Shown here one piece after another: positions 58,622-64,000 of a stretch of 64,000 nucleotides of DNA. Below the pieces are notes generated by a model that was not told the DNA's origin, did not search any database, and was given only the letters and a program-made list of their open reading frames with translations. This stretch comes from Molossus alvarezi (taxonomy: Eukaryota > Chordata > Mammalia > Chiroptera > Molossidae), in the NCBI GenBank assembly GCA_037176705.1, contig CM073907.1:15283001-15347000 (forward strand). Direction: 5' to 3'. Within the stretch, counting starts at the first letter, position 1. Each line of letters begins with the position of its first letter. The position numbers were made by a program, and so were the translations under genes.

Positions 58622-61600
58622 TTTTTAATAATGCATTCATTTATTTTTGTTACAGTTCTTTCTCCCCCCCACTGTGTTTCCCCTCCCCCTCCCTTCCGGC
58701 CCTATCCCCAGCTTTGTTGTGCATGTGCATTGTTCCTGAATAGATGCATATCAGTTCTGCGGTTTATCTCTCCCATACCACCCCCTAATCTGGAGATTGT
58801 CTGTCTGTGCCCCACTTCCACGTTTCTGGGACTACCCCATTCCTCAGACTGTTATGTTCATTATATTCCACAGATAAGTGAGATCATATGACACTTGTCT
58901 CTCTGTGTTTGGCATGTTTTGCTTAGGATAATACTGTCCAGGCCCCTCGGTGTAGTCTCAAAGGTTAAGAGATCTTTCTTTCTTACATGTGCATAGCACT
59001 CCATTGTGTATATGTACCACCTCTTTTTTAAGCATTCGTCTACTGATGGACACTTGGGCTGTGTCCAGATCTTAGCTATTGTAAATAGTGCTCCTACAAA
59101 CCTAGGGATACATATATTCTTTCTGATGGGTGTTTCAGGCTTCTTAGTGTGTATTTCCTAGCAGTGGGATCTCTGGGTCAAATGAAAGTTCAGTGTTTAA
59201 GTGTTTGAGGTAACACCATATTGTTTTCCATAGTGGCTGCACCAGTCTGCATTCCCACCGGCAGTGTACTGGAGTCCTCTGTGCCCACCCCTCGCCAAGA
59301 CTTGCAGTTTGAAGATTTGGTGATGGCGGCCATTCTGACAGGTGTGTGGTAATATCTCCTTATTGTTTTAATTTGCATCTCTCTGATGATTAGTGATTTT
59401 GTGCATTTCTTCATATGTCTCTTACCATTTGTATGTCCTGTTTCGAGAGGTGTGTGTTTTGTTCCTCTGCCCGTTTTTTAATTGGGTTCTTTGTTTTCCT
59501 ATAGCTGAGTTTTATAAGCAGTCCATATTTTGGAAATTAACCTTTTTCAGATTCATCATCAGCATGTTTGGTCTTCCAGATAGTGAGAACCCTTTCCGTT
59601 TTCATGGTTGTTTCTTTAGCTGCGCAGAAGCTGTTTAGTTTTAGGCATTGTCATGTGTTTGTTAACTTATTTATTTATTTATTTTGGTGTGTACTTGTCT
59701 GTTGCTTTAGGTGTTATATCAGTGAAAACTCTGCTGGCTATGTGTGAAATTTTGTGTCCTGCACTTTCTTCTATAATTTGTACTGATTCATGAGTTTCAT
59801 TTAAGTATTTTATCCATTTCAAGTTTATTCTCATGTATGGTGTAAGGTCGTTGTCTGGCTTCATTTTTTTTTTTTTTTTTCTTTGCAAGTTGCTTTCCAA
59901 TATTTTCAACGCCATTTATTGAAGGGACTGTCTTGACTCCAGTGTATGTTGTTGCCAACATTGTGGAATTGTAATTGAATATATTGTCTTGGGTCAATTT
60001 CTGGGTTGTCTATTCTGTTCCATTGACCTATCTGCCTGTTTCTGTGCCAGTACCAGGCTGATTTTTATTATGGTGGCTTTGTGGTATGACCTGAAATCTG
60101 GTCATGTGAACCCTCCTGCTTTGTTCGTCTTTCTCAAGGTGTCTGTGGGTACTAGGGGTCTTTTTTAGTTTATATACACTTTTGGAGTGTTTGTAGTAGG
60201 TCTGTGACGTAAGTCATTGGTATTTTGGTGATGATTGCATTGAGTGTGTAGATTGCTTTGGGTAGTAGGGTCATTTTAATGATGTTAGTTCTTCCAATCC
60301 ATGAAGAGGGTATATGCTCTCACTTTTTAATATCTTCCTCCACTTCTGATTTCACTGTCCTGTAGTTATCTGTGAAGAAGTCCTTTACTTCTTCGGTTAA
60401 GTTTATTCCTAGGTATTTTAATTTTTTGTGCTGTGATGGTAAATGAAGTTGATTTTTCAGTTTCTCTTTCTGTGATTTAATCTTTGGTGTATAAAAATGC
60501 CATCGATTTCTTGACAATAATTTTGTGTCCTGCCTCATTGCCAGATTCCAGGATTGAATTAATGTAGATTTTTGATGGAGTCTTTAGGGTTTTTTATGTA
60601 CCATATTATGTCCTCTGCATATAATGACAGTTTCACTTGCTCCTTTCCAGTTGGGATCCCTTTTATTTTTTCTTCATGTGTAATTGCAGTGTCTAAGACG
60701 TCCAGTTCTATGTTAAATAAGAGTGGCAAAAGCGGGCATCCCTGTCTTGTTCTCATTCTTAAGGGGACTGCTTTTTGTTTTCGCCCATTGTGTATGTTGT
60801 TGGCTGTGTTTTCCATATGTCGCCTGTATTGTATTGCGATGTGGCCCCTCTGTTCCCACATCGCTGAGCGTGTTTATCCGAAATGGGTGCAGGATTTTGT
60901 CGAATGCTTTTTTCGCATATATTGATATGATCATGTGGTTTTTATCTTTTGTTTTGTTTATGCGATGTATCACATTTATTGATGTGCACATATTGTACCA
61001 TCCTTGAGTGCCTGGACTGTAACCCAGTAAGTCAAGGTGAGTAATGTGTATGAGGTATTGCTGGATTTGATTCGCTAATAGTTTGCTAAGAATTTTGGCA
61101 TCTGTGTTAATCAGGGATGTTGGCCTGTAGTTTTCCTTAGTTTATAGTGTGTTCATGTGGTTTGAGAATTGGGATTATGCTGGCCTCAGAAATTGTGTTT
61201 GGAAGTGTTCCGTCTTGGTGGATTTATTGAAATAGTTTGAGAAGTGTGGGTGTTAATTCCTTGAATGTTCAGTAAAACTCCCCCGTGCAGCCATCCGAGC
61301 CCTTGGTTTTGTTTGCTGGGAGATTTTTTATTCTATCTTCAATTTTCGTAGATGTGTTTGGTGTGTTCAAGTTTTCTATCTCTTCCCCATTCAGTGCTGG
61401 GAGACTATGTAATCCCAGAAATGTTTCCATTTTTTCATCTTTTGAATTATTTTTAGTCTCTATGGTGTCTATTTCTGCTCTGTTCTTTGCTATTCATTTC
61501 CTACTGCTTAGTTTGAGGTGTTTGTTTGTTTGATAGTTTGTTTCATTTTTTTCTGGTTTTTTAAGTTCTGATGTGAGATAGTGAAATGGAAACTGTTGTT

Positions 61601-61780
61601 TTCTGAGGTAGACATGTGGGGTATAAACTTCCCTATCAGGACTACTGTCACTGAATCCCATTGATTTTGTGTTGTTGTGTGTTCACTTTCATTGGTTTCC
61701 ATGAAGTTTCTCCTTTTTTCTTGATCTCCTTGTGAACCCATTCATTGTTTGTTTAATTGATATTGTAGACTGTAGTCTAT
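58622..61780 (-). mobile_element. Array copy 4 (complete unit)
   Basis: Complete 3,159-bp unit. It carries 'ttccggcc' like copy 1, and an expanded pure T-run at about 59863-59880 that copies 1 to 3 interrupt with a C. Confidence 0.9.
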
Positions 61781-64000
61781 TTTTTAATAATGCATTCATT
61801 TATTTTTGTTACAGTTCTTTCTCCCCCCCACTGTGTTTCCCCTCCCCCTCCCTTCCTGCCCTATCCCCAGCTTTGTTGTGCATGTGCATTGTTCCTGAAT
61901 AGATGCATATCAGTTCTGCGGTTTATCTCTCCCATACCACCCCCTAATCTGGAGATTGTCTGTCTGTGCCCCACTTCCACGTTTCTGGGACTACCCCATT
62001 CCTCAGACTGTTATGTTCATTATATTCCACAGATAAGTGAGATCATATGACACTTGTCTCTCTGTGTTTGGCATGTTTTGCTTAGGATAATACTGTCCAG
62101 GCCCCTCGGTGTAGTCTCAAAGGTTAAGAGATCTTTCTTTCTTACATGTGCATAGCACTCCATTGTGTATATGTACCACCTCTTTTTTAAGCATTCGTCT
62201 ACTGATGGACACTTGGGCTGTGTCCAGATCTTAGCTATTGTAAATAGTGCTCCTACAAACCTAGGGATACATATATTCTTTCTGATGGGTGTTTCAGGCT
62301 TCTTAGTGTGTATTTCCTAGCAGTGGGATCTCTGGGTCAAATGAAAGTTCAGTGTTTAAGTGTTTGAGGTAACACCATATTGTTTTCCATAGTGGCTGCA
62401 CCAGTCTGCATTCCCACCGGCAGTGTACTGGAGTCCTCTGTGCCCACCCCTCGCCAAGACTTGCAGTTTGAAGATTTGGTGATGGCGGCCATTCTGACAG
62501 GTGTGTGGTAATATCTCCTTATTGTTTTAATTTGCATCTCTCTGATGATTAGTGATTTTGTGCATTTCTTCATATGTCTCTTACCATTTGTATGTCCTGT
62601 TTCGAGAGGTGTGTGTTTTGTTCCTCTGCCCGTTTTTTAATTGGGTTCTTTGTTTTCCTATAGCTGAGTTTTATAAGCAGTCCATATTTTGGAAATTAAC
62701 CTTTTTTAGATTCATCATCAGCATGTTTGGTCTTCCAGATAGTGAGAACCCTTTCCGTTTTGATGGTTGTTTCTTTAGCTGCGCAGAAGCTGTTTAGTTT
62801 TAGGCATTGTCATGTGTTTGTTAACTTATTTATTTATTTATTTTGGTGTGTACTTGTCTGTTGCTTTAGGTGTTATATCAGTGAAAACTCTGCTGGCTAT
62901 GTGTGAAATTTTGTGTCCTGCACTTTCTTCTATAATTTGTACGGATTCATGAGTTTCATTTAAGTATTTTATCCATTTCAAGTTTATTCTCATGTATGGT
63001 GTAAGGTCGTTGTCTGGCTTCATTTTTTTTTTTTTTTTTCTTTGCAAGTTGCTTTCCAATATTTTCAACGCCATTTATTGAAGGGACTGTCTTGACTCCA
63101 CTGTATGTTGTTGCCAACATTGTGGAATTGTAATTGAATATATTGTCTTGGGTCAATTTCTGGGTTGTCTATTCTGTTCCATTGACCTATCTGCCTGTTT
63201 CTGTGCCAGTACCAGGCTGATTTTTATTATGGTGGCTTTGTGGTATGACCTGAAATCTGGTCATGTGAACCCTCCTGCTTTGTTCGTCTTTCTCAAGGTG
63301 TCTGTGGGTACTAGGGGTCTTTTTTAGTTTATATACACTTTTGGAGTGTTTGTAGTAGGTCTGTGACGTAAGTCATTGGTATTTTGGTGATGATTGCATT
63401 GAGTGTGTAGATTGCTTTGGGTAGTAGGGTCATTTTAATGATGTTAGTTCTTCCAATCCATGAAGAGGGTATATGCTCTCACTTTTTTATATCTTCCTCC
63501 ACTTCTGATTTCACTGTCCTGTAGTTATCTGTGAAGAAGTCCTTTACTTCTTCGGTTAAGTTTATTCCTAGGTATTTTAATTTTTTGTGCTGTGATGGTA
63601 AATGAAGTTGATTTTTCAGTTTCTCTTTCTGTGATTTAATCTTTGGTGTATAAAAATGCCATCGATTTCTTGACAATAATTTTGTGTCCTGCCTCATTGC
63701 CATATTCCAGGATTGAATTAATGTAGATTTTTGATGGAGTCTTTAGGGTTTTTTATGTACCATATTATGTCCTCTGCATATAATGACAGTTTCACTTGCT
63801 CCTTTCCAGTTGGGATCCCTTTTATTTTTTCTTCATGTGTAATTGCAGTGTCTAAGACGTCCAGTTCTATGTTAAATAAGAGTGGCAAAAGCGGGCATCC
63901 CTGTCTTGTTCTCATTCTTAAGGGGACTGCTTTTTGTTTTCGCCCATTGTGTATGTTGTTGGCTGTGTTTTCCATATGTCGCCTGTATTGTATTGCGATG
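61781..64000 (-). mobile_element. Array copy 5 (cut by the window edge)
   Basis: The first 2.2 kb of a further unit, sharing the expanded T-run (about 63022-63039) with copy 4. The array clearly continues to the right. Confidence 0.92.

Larger units (their letters stand above)
46196..64000 (-). repeat. L1-derived macrosatellite: head-to-tail array, period 3,159 bp, continuing past the window
   Basis: A 5'-truncated L1, minus strand, is repeated in tandem. Landmarks recur exactly every 3,159 bp: for example the RT block starts at 47923, 51082, 54241, 57400, 60559 and 63718 (one T fewer and one more in copy 4 cancel out). Each unit holds, left to right, the L1 3' untranslated region, ORF2 C-terminus and reverse transcriptase, and stops near 'tagactgtagtcta' where the next unit begins. 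There is no poly(A) tail or target duplication between units, so they arose by tandem duplication and not by independent insertions. Units 1 to 5 differ by only a few bases per kilobase. Confidence 0.97.

Noticed and set aside
46196..64000. Recurrent frames of 74-117 residues on both strands of the L1 array
   Set aside because: The minus-strand ones are pieces of a frameshifted ORF2; the plus-strand ones are antisense shadows. They recur only because the unit recurs.

Overview
This window is vertebrate, and by its repeats placental-mammal, genomic DNA. No intact protein-coding gene is visible. It carries L1, L2, MIR, MaLR and Tigger repeats and a U6 snRNA retro-pseudogene. A tRNA-derived SINE resembling the VES family points to a yangochiropteran bat; that lineage call is by eye.

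Positions 1-8490 are ordinary intergenic DNA with a Tigger transposon that still has its TA target duplications, an L2 interrupted by an L1 tail, a MaLR LTR and a MIR. They end in a U6 pseudogene fused to L1 ORF1 sequence, itself split by a younger L1 with a 16-bp target duplication. Positions 9495-11700 (minus) hold a broken but intron-containing copy of TSPY, the testis-specific Y-encoded NAP/SET-family gene. Positions 12570-20520 form a large imperfect palindrome: two arms of about 3.75 kb around a spacer of about 0.42 kb. Positions 21720-38590 are a 16.9-kb minisatellite of about 230 units of about 73 bp with kilobase-scale higher-order copies. Positions 38591-41110 are L1 pieces on the plus strand, 41320-41950 a CpG-rich promoter-like island with YY1 and GC-box motifs and a consensus splice donor, and 41985-46195 a rearranged near-complete L1 on the minus strand.

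From 46196 to the right edge the window is a macrosatellite: a 5'-truncated minus-strand L1 repeated head to tail with a period of 3,159 bp, nearly identical from copy to copy and continuing past the window.

A TSPY copy with introns, a palindrome, a long minisatellite and a homogenised L1 tandem array together suggest an ampliconic sex-chromosome region, most likely Y. That is inference. The two least familiar structures are the 3.16-kb L1 macrosatellite and the 73-bp hairpin-bearing minisatellite; both need an assembly check before a biological reading.
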